A DNA stretch of 64,000 nt from Myxococcus fulvus. GTDB lineage: Bacteria; Myxococcota; Myxococcia; Myxococcales; Myxococcaceae. Location: NCBI RefSeq assembly GCF_900111765.1, contig NZ_FOIB01000004.1, positions 124,001 through 188,000 on the forward strand, given 5' to 3'. Shown piece after piece: positions 1 through 9,228 of this stretch. The position numbers were made by a program, and so were the translations under genes. The notes beneath the pieces were generated by a model, which was given only the letters and a program-made list of their open reading frames with translations, had not been told where the DNA came from and did not search any database. Numbering within the stretch: the first letter of the stretch is position 1; each line of letters opens with the position of its first letter.

Positions 1-1
1 G

Positions 2-52
2 AAGGGATACGCCCCGAGGTCCGCCAAGAAAACCGAGGGCTTCTTCACATAA
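2..52 (+). CDS. C-terminal tail of an upstream gene (partial)
   Basis: From base 2 a frame with high GC at third positions runs 16 codons to TAA at 50-52, ending in the peptide KTEGFFT. It stops 9 bases before the LysR start, which would place the regulator second in an operon. The other reading is a minus-strand gene starting with GTG at 48 (peptide MKKPSVFLAD...). That would leave only 13 bases between divergent starts, too little for two promoters, so the plus-strand tail is preferred. The fragment is too short to identify. Confidence 0.35.
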   Translation, partial: KGYAPRSAKKTEGFFT

Positions 53-61
53 GCTCAAGCC

Positions 62-988
62 ATGCTTGGCAATCGCGAAGCCCTCTGGACGCTGTGGGAA
101 GTCAGCCGCGCGGGGACCCACGCCGCCGCCGCGGCGCGACTGGGCATCACCGCGTCCGCCGTGGGACAGCAGCTCAAGGCGCTCGAGCGACACGCGGGCG
201 TCGCGCTGTTCGAGCGCGTGGGAAGAAGGGCCCGGCTCACCCCCGCCGGAGCGGCGCTCGTCGCTCGGCTGGGAGAGCACCTGCCCGCGCTGGACGCCGC
301 GGTGGAGGAAGCCTCCGAGACCCACCGCGTGGTGCGCGGCGAGGTGGCGCTGGGCGGCCCCTGGCCCTTCTTCCGCTACTGGCTGCGCCCGCGCCTGCCG
401 TCCCTCCTGGCGGCGCATCCCGAGCTGCGACTGGACGTCCGCTTCGATGTCCCCAGCCGCGTCGCGCGCAGGCTCCTCGACGGCGAGCTGGACCTGGGCA
501 TCGTCGGCTTGCTGCCGGAGGCTCCGGGACTGGAGCTGCACCCGGTGGCTCAGGAACAGTTCGTCGCAGTGGCCTCACCTGGCTACCTCAAGCGCTGGGG
601 CACACCGAGGAGCGCCCGCGACTTCGCCGCGCATCGCTTCGTCGCCTTCGACTCGGACCTGGCCATGCTGCTGCCCTGGTGGCGCGCGGCCTTCGGCGCG
701 AAGGAGCCCCTGCCGAAACAGGTGGTCTGCCGCATCGCCAACCTCGACGAGATGCTCGCGCTGGCGGAGGCCGGTGTGGGGCTGGCGGTGCTGCCCGACT
801 ACCTGGTCCAGCCCGCACTGCGCGAGGGCCGGGTCCTGGAGCTCACGCCCGACGCACCGCGCCGCGCCGCGCGCCGTCCCTCGGGCACCCTCTGGGTGGC
901 GTGGCGCAAGGCCGCCGCGCCCACTGCCCGATTCCTCGCGGTCCGCGACTGGCTCCTGGCGAAAGACAGACGGGGACAGCGTGCATGA
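62..988 (+). CDS. LysR-family transcriptional regulator
   Basis: A 308-residue protein, the usual LysR length. Residues about 3-62 form the winged helix-turn-helix (GITASAVGQQLKALERHAG, then VALFERVGRRARLTPAG). Residues about 90-295 form the periplasmic-binding-protein-like effector domain, with the family signature ELDLGIVGL near residue 145 and GVGLAVLPDYL near residue 240. It probably binds DNA as a tetramer and responds to a small molecule; the effector and target genes cannot be read here. No clear Shine-Dalgarno sequence precedes the ATG. The next gene follows on the same strand after 24 bases, but the ankyrin protein is not an obvious target. Confidence 0.9.
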   Translation: MLGNREALWTLWEVSRAGTHAAAAARLGITASAVGQQLKALERHAGVALFERVGRRARLTPAGAALVARLGEHLPALDAAVEEASETHRVVRGEVALGGPWPFFRYWLRPRLPSLLAAHPELRLDVRFDVPSRVARRLLDGELDLGIVGLLPEAPGLELHPVAQEQFVAVASPGYLKRWGTPRSARDFAAHRFVAFDSDLAMLLPWWRAAFGAKEPLPKQVVCRIANLDEMLALAEAGVGLAVLPDYLVQPALREGRVLELTPDAPRRAARRPSGTLWVAWRKAAAPTARFLAVRDWLLAKDRRGQRA

Positions 989-1012
989 GTGGCTTTGTCT
1001 TAGAATGCCATC

Positions 1013-2326
1013 ATGCCCATCCCTTACGTCCCGCGCCTGCATTCCCACATGTTCCTGGCGGGACCGCTGGGGCTGTGGCTGATGGCCCACAACGTCTCCT
1101 CGCCACTCCCAGACAGACTCCCCGAGGCGTATGAAGACTGGGCCGCGAAGCGGTGCCAGGGAGGGCCTGTCCCCGCGCGGACCTTCAAGGGGTTCGTTCT
1201 GGAGAAGGCCCCCACGACGTTCGAGGGGAAATATCCCGCGTCCCAACTGGTCGGCTGTGAAATCCATGTCGTCCGGGTCATCGAGTCGCGCGCCACGAAC
1301 GCGACGATGAGCTCGCCGCCCCAGGTGGCACTCGCGGTGGAGGAGACGCTGCTGGGCCCCTCCTCCACGGGGCCCCTGCCCGCGGTCTTCAGCAAGTCCT
1401 CCTCCTCCAACCACTGGTGTGGCACGGGCGCCCGCGAAGAGGAGAGGCGACGCAAGGACAAGCCCGTCGAGGGCCCGGGCCTGGGCGAGCGGTTCCTCGT
1501 CCTGGGCGGATGGAACGCGGCTCGGACCTGGTTCCATGTCAGCGACCAGGGTCGCTGGAAGCTCACGCCGGAGCTGCGCACGCAATTCGAGGAAGGGCTC
1601 GCGGAGCTGCGACGTCGCGAGCCCGGCTTCGACACGGAGGCGGAGCTGCTTCGCCAGCACGACATCGACCACCAGCACGCCCCGGCGCTGCTCGCGGCGG
1701 TGAAGGCCGGTGATGTCCCGGGCGCCAAGGCCTTGCTGGCCCGGGGCGCGAGCGTGATTCCAGAGGACCTGTCCGTCGCGTCCCCGCTCTTCTTCGCCAT
1801 CCACCACGACCACGCGGAGATGACGCGCCTGGTACTGGCCGCCACACCTCCGGGCGTCCCGGACGAAGGCGCCATGGACGAAGCCATCCTCAAGGGGAAC
1901 GCCGACCTCGTCCAGCGGATGCTGGCCGCTGGCATCCGGGTGGAACAGCGCAAGGGCGTCAACGGGCCCCTCCACCTCGCGCTCACCGAGAAGAACTGCG
2001 AGGTCCTCCAGGTCCTGCTCGAACATGGAGTCAACCCCAACATCCCGGGACATGATTCGAAGTACGTGCTCGACCAGGCCGTGCACAGCCTCCGGGGCCA
2101 GCAGTGCGTCCCCCTGCTCCTCGAGCATGGAGCGCGGCCCGACCCCAAGAAAGGCCCCGGCCTCTCCGCGCCGTTGAAGTACCTGGCGGGTCACAGGCAT
2201 TCCCCCCAGGCCGAGGCCGCCGTGCGCGCGCTGGTGTCCGCGGGAGCCCGCGTGAACCAGGTGAAGCTGAAGACCATCAAGGACGACCTGATGCGCGCCG
2301 TCTTCAAGGAGCTGGGCGCACGCTGA
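1013..2326 (+). CDS. Ankyrin-repeat protein with unique N-terminal half
   Basis: A 437-residue protein. A short hydrophobic stretch (about residues 10-27, FLAGPLGLWLMA) may be a signal peptide or anchor. Residues about 30-200 match no family I recognise and include WCGTG and LGERFLVLGGW. Residues about 220-430 hold four to five ankyrin-type helix pairs: APALLAAVKAGDVPGAKALL, SPLFFAIHHDHAEMTRLVL, GPLHLALTEKNCEVLQVLLEHG and CVPLLLEHGA. Ankyrin stacks bind proteins, so a scaffold or immunity-like role is possible but not shown. The start is chosen as the first ATG after the LysR stop and has no clear ribosome site. Confidence 0.85.
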   Translation: MPIPYVPRLHSHMFLAGPLGLWLMAHNVSSPLPDRLPEAYEDWAAKRCQGGPVPARTFKGFVLEKAPTTFEGKYPASQLVGCEIHVVRVIESRATNATMSSPPQVALAVEETLLGPSSTGPLPAVFSKSSSSNHWCGTGAREEERRRKDKPVEGPGLGERFLVLGGWNAARTWFHVSDQGRWKLTPELRTQFEEGLAELRRREPGFDTEAELLRQHDIDHQHAPALLAAVKAGDVPGAKALLARGASVIPEDLSVASPLFFAIHHDHAEMTRLVLAATPPGVPDEGAMDEAILKGNADLVQRMLAAGIRVEQRKGVNGPLHLALTEKNCEVLQVLLEHGVNPNIPGHDSKYVLDQAVHSLRGQQCVPLLLEHGARPDPKKGPGLSAPLKYLAGHRHSPQAEAAVRALVSAGARVNQVKLKTIKDDLMRAVFKELGAR

Positions 2327-2417
2327 GATGGCCACCGACGTTGCCTCCGGAGCGTCGAATCTCCGACGGGGCGCGTGTCTGGAAAGGAATCACGGATACC
2401 TGCCTCGTACGCCAGGA

Positions 2418-2434
2418 CCGGTAGGCGATACCGG
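2418..2434. promoter_or_regulatory. Short inverted repeat upstream of the FAAL/KR enzyme
   Basis: A perfect 6-bp dyad, CCGGTA-5 bp-TACCGG, lies about 50 bases before the ATG at 2485 in the 158-base gap. Its symmetry and position suit an operator or the foot of a leader hairpin. No matching regulator can be named, and chance occurrence in GC-rich DNA is possible. Confidence 0.25.
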
Positions 2435-2484
2435 AGGCCTTGCCTATCCATGCCCCCCTCCAAACGCTTCGAGGGGGAGAGCTC

Positions 2485-5400
2485 ATGCGGCAGTCGTCGA
2501 ACCAGGACCCCGAAACGCAGGCCGTCGTTCGCGCTGCTGTCTTGAAGATGAGGACCGTCGCGGATTGCATCGTCACCCCGCGCAATGCCCACTCAGGGAC
2601 GGTCCAGGATGGATTCCGGGTCCACGTGGCCACGCGTGGCCCCCTGACCGAGCAAGCGGTCCTCGAGCACCTGCGCGCCCACTGCCCTCGACAGCTCGGA
2701 CCTCTCGACGTCGTCCTCGTCCACGCGCTGCCGCCCTCGCGCCGGGCCAGCGACCTGGAGGACCTGGGCCTCGCGGTGCTCGACGAGCCCCTGGTCAACA
2801 CCTGCCAACGCGTCGTCGATGCCTTGCTGGGCCCAGGACACTTCAAGGTGTCCGTCGGCGACGTGGACTCCACGCCCGGAGCCTTGAGGCCGCGACGCGC
2901 GCCGGACTCCACTCCCAGGGTTGACCGGAGCAACCATCCTGCCAGCGCGGCGGGCACTGCCGGACACTCGGCGCGCGCGGCCCTCTCCGACGGCGGCCCT
3001 GCCCTGTCGGGCGCGGAGCGGACCTTGACCGACGTCCTGCTCGCGGCGGTGGCGCGGACGCCGGAGCAGAGAATCACTCACGTCGAGGCCGAGGGCGTGG
3101 AGCGGACCGACACCTACCGCGAGCTGCTGTCGAGGTCCCTGCGAGTCGCCGGCGGGCTGCGCGCCGCAGGGCTGACAGCGGGACAGCGGGTGATGTTCCA
3201 GCTGCCGGGGACGCGCGACTTCATCACCGCGTTCTGGGGCTGCATCCTCGCGGGCCTGGTGCCCGCCCCCATCGCGACTCCCGCCGAGTACGCCGAGGGG
3301 ATTCCAGGCGTGAGCAAGCTGCTGGCGGCCTGGACGGCGCTCCGCGAGCCCCTCCTCCTCATCGACGCCTCGCAACAGGCCTCACTCCAGGCGTTCGCCA
3401 CGCGTCACGGCCACTCGGTGAAGACGGCCACCGTCGAGGAGCTCGTCCGCCATGAGCCGGCCAGTCCACACCTGGACGCGGCGCCCGAAGACATCACGCT
3501 GCTGCTGTTCACCTCGGGGAGCACGGGCACGCCCAAGACGGTGCCCCTGAGCCACGAGGCCCTCCTCACCGAGGCCCGCGGCACCGCGCGGGTGATGAAC
3601 ACGGGTCCCCAGGACGTGTCCTTCCACTGGATGCCGCTGGAGCACGGCGGCAGCCTGGCGATGGTCCACACCCGCGACATCCTCTCCTCCTGCGCGGAGG
3701 TGCATGTCCCCACGCAGCTCATCCTCGGCGAGCCCCTGCGCTGGCTCGACTGGATGGAGCGCCATGGCGCCACGCTGAGCTGGGCGCCCCACTTCGCCTT
3801 CGGCCTGATTGTCGGCGAGCTGGGCCGCAAGCCGTCGACACGGCGGTGGGACCTCTCCCGGATCCGCGTCCTGGTCAACGGAGGAGAAGCCATCGTCTCC
3901 AGGACGGCGCGGGAGTTCCTGCGGGCCCTGGCCCCCCACGGCCTGCGCGACTCCGCGATATGGCCGGCCTGGGGCATGTCCGAGACCTCGTCGGGCGTCA
4001 CCTACCACTCCGACTTCAACCTCTCCACGTCGTCGGACGAGGACACCGTCGTCGCGCTCGGGCCGCCCATCCCGGGCGTGCGGCTGCGCATCGTGGATGA
4101 CGAGGACCACGTGCTGCCCGAGGGAGAGATTGGCGCCCTGCAGATTCAAGGGCCGTCGGTGCTGCGCGGCTATGTCGACAACGACGCCGTCAACCGCGAG
4201 TCCTTCACGCAGGATGGCTGGTTCCGCACGGGTGACCGCGCCTTCCTGCGCGACGGGCGCCTGACGCTGACGGGCCGCTCACGCGACACCATCATCATCA
4301 ACGGCGCCAACCACTTCGGCCACGAGATTGAAGCCACCGTGGAGGAGCTGCCGTTCATCGACCGCTCGTTCACCGCGGCGTGTGCGCTCCGCGTGAGTGG
4401 AGCGTCGACGGACCAGCTCGCGCTCTTCTTCCACCTGCTGCCGGGCACGAACGAGCAGGAGGCTCTTCGAAGCATCCGCGCCGCGGTGGCCAGGAACCAT
4501 GGCGTCCAGCCCCACCACCTCGTCCCCGTCGAGCGCGCGGACATTCCCAAGACGGACCTGGGCAAGATTCAGCGCACGCAGCTCGCCAGTCGCTACGCGG
4601 CGAAGCTGGAGGCGGCGAGGCCTCGCGCGGACAGCCACGAGCGACTGCCCGCGTGGTTCTACCGGACCACCTGGCCCGCCGCGCCGCTGGACGTCGACGT
4701 GCATGGCGCGGAGCGGGCCTCCGTGGCGCTCCTCATCGAGGATGATTCGCGGCTGGGCGAGTCCCTCCGCCAGGAGCTGGAGCGTCGCGACCAGCCCCAT
4801 GTCACCGTCGTGCCGGCGTCGACACCCGGGCTCATCCGCGAGGGCCCGCGCCGCTATCGCCTGGATGTGGAGAACCCGGTCCACCACCTCCAGCTCTTCA
4901 AGCAACTGCGCGAGGAGGGGCTGCTGCCCCGCCACATCCTCCACCTCGCCGCGCCCACCGCGATGGGCGTCCCCGAATCCTTCGAGGCGCAGCGCGAGGC
5001 CTGCCTGCGGACGTGTGGCTGGCTCGTCCCGCTGCTCGGTGCGCTCGATGCGCAGCGGCCCGAGCAGGTGCTGTTGAAGGTCATCGCCAGCCACAGCCTG
5101 CGCGTCGGTGAGGACGACCGGGTGGCCGTGCATCACGCGCCCCTGCGCGGCCTGCTGGCGACCGCGCAGCTCGAGCTTCCCTGGCTGCGCACGAGCCACG
5201 TGGACCTGCCCGCTGGAGATGCGGAGGGCAACGCGCGCCGCATCCTGGCCGAGGTCGATGCGCTCAGCGTCGAGCCCCTCGTCGCCTGGAGGGCGGAGGG
5301 TCGCCACGTCGCGAGGATGGTGCCCACGCACGCGGAGGGCTCGCTCATCGATGTCCCCGGCTTCGAGCCGGGCAGCCTGTTCGTCATCACCGGGGGGTTG

Positions 5401-7455
5401 GGCCACGTGGGTCGGGTCCTCACCGAGTGGCTCGTCACCCGGCAGCAGGCCCGGGTGCTGCTGCTCGGCCGTACGCCCGAGGCGGGCCTGCCCGAGGTGT
5501 CACGCGCGGCCCTCGCGGCGCTGCGGAGTCGAGGCGAGGTGCTGTATCGCGCCGTCGACGTCGGGGATGCGGACGCCGTGCGAGCCGCCATCGAGCACGC
5601 GGAGGCGCACTGGTCGCGTCCGGTCGACAGGATGCTGCACCTGGCGGGGCACTACGCGGAGAAGACCCTGCTCCAGCTCGCACCCGGAGACCTGGCCGCC
5701 GCGTTGGACCCGAAGCTCGCGGGAGCATGGAGTCTGTGGCGCGTGGCGAAGCACCGCCCTGGCTGTCGCCTCATCCTGTTCTCCTCGGTCGTCGGCGCCG
5801 TCGGAGGGGCGCTCCAGGGCGCGCATGCCGCGGGCAACGTCACGCTCGAGGCCTTCGCCGAGCAGTGCCACGCACAGAGCCGCGGCGCGGCGGACGCGCC
5901 GGTCTGCCAGAGCATCGGCTGGAGCTACTGGCGCGATGAGCGCACCGCGGACCTGGAGGTGACAGGGCAGGCGGCGGCGCGAGGGCACGCCATCATGGAG
6001 CCCGCGCAGGCGCTGGAGTCGCTGGCCATCGCCGCCGCCGCGTCGGACACCGTCAGCTGGGTGGGGTTCCTGCCGGGGGGACATCACTTCCGCGCGAGGT
6101 TGGACGGCCGTCCGCGCCCTGTGCGCCGCATCGTCGCCCAGGGCGCCGCGCGCCATGTCGAGCTGGCGAAGATCTCCCTCGCGCCGATTCGCGTCGTGGA
6201 CGCGGCGGGAGTTGCTGTCTCCATCTCGGCGGTCGAGGCCACCTCCAGCATCCAACCGGTGGTGGAAGCGACGGACTCGACGCGGAAGATTCGCCGCCTC
6301 TTCGCGGACGCGCTCGGGCAACCCGACGTCGGCGTCGACGACGACTTCTTCGATGTCGGAGGCAACTCCATCCAGTTGGCGCAGCTGCACCGTGCATTGG
6401 AGACGGCCTTCGAGCGCGAGGTCCGGTGGGCGGAGGTGCTGCGCTGCCGCACGGTCAACGCGCTCGCGGCGCTGCTCGCGGGCGACTCGACGTCCGAGAC
6501 GCAGTTCGTGAGCTTCCGGGGGCTGCGCTACGCCTACCGCGTGGTGCCAGGCCCCGAGAAGCCGCTCATCGAATCGCCGCTGCTCATCATCAGCGGCGCC
6601 TTCCAGGACATGTACGCGCTGCCGAAGCTCGAGCACCTGTTGCATCCGCTCGGCACGCTCATCATGGCGGACCTGCCCGGCACGGGCGTGGCGGATGACC
6701 TGGCGCCGGAGTTCGGCTTCGACTTCCTCGCGGATTGTCTGGAGCACCTGCGCACGCACCTGGGCCATCCGCGCATCAGCGTCATCGGCATCTCCTACGG
6801 TGGGTCGACGGCCTACGAGTTCGCGCACCGCTATCCGGACAGCATCGACCGCCTCATCCTCGTGGGGGCGGCGACGGAGCTCCCCACCCAATCCGCCGTG
6901 CGCATCGACATCCGCGCGGAGCAGATTCTGGAGGGAGAGCTCGACACGTTCGTCCAGGGGCTGGTCGAGGCGACCATGAACCAGGACCCACGCAATCACG
7001 TGCGTGAAGCGGCGGCCACGCGGGTGCTGGTGGAGAAGGCCTTCCATGCCGTCACGCCGCGCGAGGCGCTCCGCTACGCCGACGTGCAGAACCGGCTGAT
7101 CGCCGAGGCCCGGGACCCGAGCCTGCGCATCCTGAAGCGCCCCGTCCTCGCCTTCACCGGCGAGTTCGACCCGCTCACGCCGCCCGGCCACGTGCGCAAC
7201 CTGGCCGCGACGATTCCCGGCGCGCTGTTCACCACCATCCGGGAAGCCGACCACCTGGTCCTCATGGAGCGTCCCGAGGAGATGGCCGACCTCATCCGCC
7301 GCTTCCTGCAGGACCACGACCTCCATGGGCTCGACTACCTCTCCGGCATCGAGTGCCCCACGAACACGCCTCCGCCCCGGAACGAGGTCGCGGGAGGCAC
7401 CTCACCCTTCAAGCCCCGAGGAGAGAGGTTCCAGGACGGTGCGTCCCCGGAGTGA
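2485..7455 (+). CDS. FAAL-type acyl-AMP ligase / ketoreductase / carrier / alpha-beta hydrolase megaenzyme
   Basis: A 1,656-residue enzyme from the ATG at 2485, chosen over the in-frame ATG at 2440 because GAGGGGGAG sits just upstream. Order: residues 1-110, a fragment like the C-terminal subdomain of adenylate-forming enzymes (ends in LPPS); about 160-700, an acyl-AMP ligase (LLFTSGSTGTPKT near 338, WGMSETSSG, GWFRTGD near 577, DIPKTDLGKIQRT near 690). Residues about 720-1190 form a PKS-style ketoreductase (TGGLGHVG near 968). A carrier domain follows at about 1265-1335 (DVGGNSIQL, Ser1295 for phosphopantetheine). Residues about 1340-1620 form an alpha/beta hydrolase (GISYGG Ser1437, Asp1562, His1590). 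There is no ketosynthase, acyltransferase or condensation domain. In the KR the YxxxN motif reads HxxxN (His1114, Asn1118). Inference: it activates a carboxylic (perhaps 2-keto) acid, loads it on its own carrier and releases it. No phosphopantetheinyl transferase or tailoring gene is adjacent. Confidence 0.88.
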   Translation: MRQSSNQDPETQAVVRAAVLKMRTVADCIVTPRNAHSGTVQDGFRVHVATRGPLTEQAVLEHLRAHCPRQLGPLDVVLVHALPPSRRASDLEDLGLAVLDEPLVNTCQRVVDALLGPGHFKVSVGDVDSTPGALRPRRAPDSTPRVDRSNHPASAAGTAGHSARAALSDGGPALSGAERTLTDVLLAAVARTPEQRITHVEAEGVERTDTYRELLSRSLRVAGGLRAAGLTAGQRVMFQLPGTRDFITAFWGCILAGLVPAPIATPAEYAEGIPGVSKLLAAWTALREPLLLIDASQQASLQAFATRHGHSVKTATVEELVRHEPASPHLDAAPEDITLLLFTSGSTGTPKTVPLSHEALLTEARGTARVMNTGPQDVSFHWMPLEHGGSLAMVHTRDILSSCAEVHVPTQLILGEPLRWLDWMERHGATLSWAPHFAFGLIVGELGRKPSTRRWDLSRIRVLVNGGEAIVSRTAREFLRALAPHGLRDSAIWPAWGMSETSSGVTYHSDFNLSTSSDEDTVVALGPPIPGVRLRIVDDEDHVLPEGEIGALQIQGPSVLRGYVDNDAVNRESFTQDGWFRTGDRAFLRDGRLTLTGRSRDTIIINGANHFGHEIEATVEELPFIDRSFTAACALRVSGASTDQLALFFHLLPGTNEQEALRSIRAAVARNHGVQPHHLVPVERADIPKTDLGKIQRTQLASRYAAKLEAARPRADSHERLPAWFYRTTWPAAPLDVDVHGAERASVALLIEDDSRLGESLRQELERRDQPHVTVVPASTPGLIREGPRRYRLDVENPVHHLQLFKQLREEGLLPRHILHLAAPTAMGVPESFEAQREACLRTCGWLVPLLGALDAQRPEQVLLKVIASHSLRVGEDDRVAVHHAPLRGLLATAQLELPWLRTSHVDLPAGDAEGNARRILAEVDALSVEPLVAWRAEGRHVARMVPTHAEGSLIDVPGFEPGSLFVITGGLGHVGRVLTEWLVTRQQARVLLLGRTPEAGLPEVSRAALAALRSRGEVLYRAVDVGDADAVRAAIEHAEAHWSRPVDRMLHLAGHYAEKTLLQLAPGDLAAALDPKLAGAWSLWRVAKHRPGCRLILFSSVVGAVGGALQGAHAAGNVTLEAFAEQCHAQSRGAADAPVCQSIGWSYWRDERTADLEVTGQAAARGHAIMEPAQALESLAIAAAASDTVSWVGFLPGGHHFRARLDGRPRPVRRIVAQGAARHVELAKISLAPIRVVDAAGVAVSISAVEATSSIQPVVEATDSTRKIRRLFADALGQPDVGVDDDFFDVGGNSIQLAQLHRALETAFEREVRWAEVLRCRTVNALAALLAGDSTSETQFVSFRGLRYAYRVVPGPEKPLIESPLLIISGAFQDMYALPKLEHLLHPLGTLIMADLPGTGVADDLAPEFGFDFLADCLEHLRTHLGHPRISVIGISYGGSTAYEFAHRYPDSIDRLILVGAATELPTQSAVRIDIRAEQILEGELDTFVQGLVEATMNQDPRNHVREAAATRVLVEKAFHAVTPREALRYADVQNRLIAEARDPSLRILKRPVLAFTGEFDPLTPPGHVRNLAATIPGALFTTIREADHLVLMERPEEMADLIRRFLQDHDLHGLDYLSGIECPTNTPPPRNEVAGGTSPFKPRGERFQDGASPE

Positions 7456-7461
7456 CGGCCC

Positions 7462-9066
7462 CTACTGCCGCTGGAACTCCGGTGAGCCCAGCAGCAGTCC
7501 GGCGATGAGGGCCACGTCGACGGGCCCTCGCTCCGCCTCGGCGCTCGCGGATTCCTTCCGGCGGGAGAGCGCGGCGAGCACCGTCGCCTTCGTCTCCTCC
7601 GACGGCGGGCTCCCCAGGAGCGCGAGCCCGAGCGCCTCCAGCCACGCCTCCGCCGTGGGCGCGGTGGGCCACGCGACGGTCTCCATCACCACGCGCGCCC
7701 CAGGCATCCTGCCGGACACCAGGTCCAACCCGAAGTTCAGCCGCGCCACCAACGAGCCGCTGTTCACCCACGGAGCCGCCACCTCGGGGAAGCCCGTGGG
7801 CGCCGGCGCCCGGTACAGGGGCTCCCCCATCTTCGCCACCGACCGCACGAGCCTGGGATGAACCTGCACCTCCGCCCCCGTCGCCCGCAGCGCGGACACC
7901 ACGAACTCGAAGGGTGTCTTCACCTTCGCCCCGCGCGCCTCGGGCGCCCAGAACTCCGGCGCGTCCAACAGCGCGCGATACACCGACGACAAATCCCCTT
8001 CCGTGTCGAGGAACACCTTCGCCAACCGGTCCACCAGCGCCGGCGGCGGCGAGTCCGACACGAAGCGCCGCGCCAGCTTCGTCGCCAGGTGCCGCGCCGT
8101 GGACGGATGCCGCGCGAGCACATCCAACACCCGCTCCCCATCCGCCTCCCCACCACCCGCCGCGAGCTCCTGCCCCAACACGCGCTTCGACTCCGGGTCA
8201 TGCACCCGACGACGGAAGACGAACTCGGGCGCCTCGCGCGGCTTCTTCACGCTCCAGCCCGTGAAGCACCGCGCCACCTCGCGCACGTCCGTCTGAGAGT
8301 AGCCACCCTCCACGCCCAGCGTGTGCAACTCCAGCAGCTCGCGCGCGTAGTTCTCGTTGAGCCCTGGCCTGGGCTCGGCGTCCAGCTCCGCATCGCCCTC
8401 GTCCTCCGCGTCCCTCAGCGCGCGCCCTCGCTCCGGCATGCCGTCACGCTTGCTCCTCCAGTTGTCGAGATAGACGAGCATCGCCGGGTGGCGCGCCGTG
8501 GCGCCGAGCAACGTCCGGAAGCGCCCGAAGACATGCGGGCGGATGGCGTCGCGCTCGTACGACGTCACCATCCACCGCACCACGCCCTTGTCCGCGGAGA
8601 CGTTGAAGTGGTTGAACCAGAAGTCCACCAGCACCTCCTCGAGCGGATTCGGCCCCTCGACGGCGCGCAGCAGCTTGGCGGCGGAGAGCTCCTCACCGAT
8701 TCGCGCCGGGCGCTCCAGCTCGCGGCCATCCAGGAGCGCCTGCTCCCGCTCCTTCCGGTTCGGGTACGCGTCGAGCAGCTGGGACATCGACAGCTCCAGC
8801 GTGGGCAGGGCCTGGAGCTTCCCGGCCAGCGCCGGCGACATCGGCGTGTCCCGACGCACGAGCCGCGCCTCCACCCAACCGCGCACGCCCAGGCGACGCA
8901 CCTCCGCCAGCTCCCGCGCCGACGGCCCGAAGGCCCACCGCTGCAGCAGGTGCACCTCCGCGCCCGGCCCGTAGTCCTCGACAGGCGCCTCACTCCGCGC
9001 CGGGTGTGAAGTGCTCGCACATGAGAGCAGCAAGGCCGACAGGAAACCGAGGGACGCGAGGCGCAT
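7462..9066 (-). CDS. DUF1800 family lipoprotein
   Basis: A 534-residue protein starting at MRLASLGFLSALLLSC, a signal peptide with lipobox LLSC at Cys16, so probably outer-membrane or periplasmic. DUF1800 signatures are present in order: LLQRWAFGPSARELAEV near residue 35, VDFWFNHFNV near 155, NENYARELLELHTLGVEGGYSQ near 240-260 and VARCFTGW. In many bacteria DUF1800 genes pair with DUF1501 genes; no DUF1501 partner is seen here. The reading frame is open upstream to 10473 but that part is antisense to the deiminase gene. It converges with the FAAL/KR gene with 6 bases between stops and diverges from the deiminase over a 162-base gap. Confidence 0.88.
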   Translation of the reverse strand: MRLASLGFLSALLLSCASTSHPARSEAPVEDYGPGAEVHLLQRWAFGPSARELAEVRRLGVRGWVEARLVRRDTPMSPALAGKLQALPTLELSMSQLLDAYPNRKEREQALLDGRELERPARIGEELSAAKLLRAVEGPNPLEEVLVDFWFNHFNVSADKGVVRWMVTSYERDAIRPHVFGRFRTLLGATARHPAMLVYLDNWRSKRDGMPERGRALRDAEDEGDAELDAEPRPGLNENYARELLELHTLGVEGGYSQTDVREVARCFTGWSVKKPREAPEFVFRRRVHDPESKRVLGQELAAGGGEADGERVLDVLARHPSTARHLATKLARRFVSDSPPPALVDRLAKVFLDTEGDLSSVYRALLDAPEFWAPEARGAKVKTPFEFVVSALRATGAEVQVHPRLVRSVAKMGEPLYRAPAPTGFPEVAAPWVNSGSLVARLNFGLDLVSGRMPGARVVMETVAWPTAPTAEAWLEALGLALLGSPPSEETKATVLAALSRRKESASAEAERGPVDVALIAGLLLGSPEFQRQ

Positions 9067-9228
9067 GGCTGACCCCGAGAACCCACGAGCACGCGCGAGG
9101 TTACGGCCCGCGCTCCGAGATGCCTGCTCGCCCGCCCTGTCAAACATCCCTTGCCTCCTGAACACCTGCGGCTCGCACCAACCGTTGCTTGTACCCGACC
9201 CCCGATGCTTTTCGTATGGAGACCAACG

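Noticed and set aside
1..48. Divergent minus-strand gene starting with GTG at 48
   Set aside because: Only 13 bases would separate it from the LysR start; the plus-strand tail ending at TAA 50-52 fits better, although neither is proven.
575..2335. Long minus-strand open frame opposite the ankyrin gene
   Set aside because: High GC keeps antisense frames open; codon use and lack of domains show the plus-strand gene is real.
5500..7326. Long minus-strand open frame opposite the FAAL/KR gene
   Set aside because: No recognisable domain; the plus strand holds complete motifs across the same DNA.
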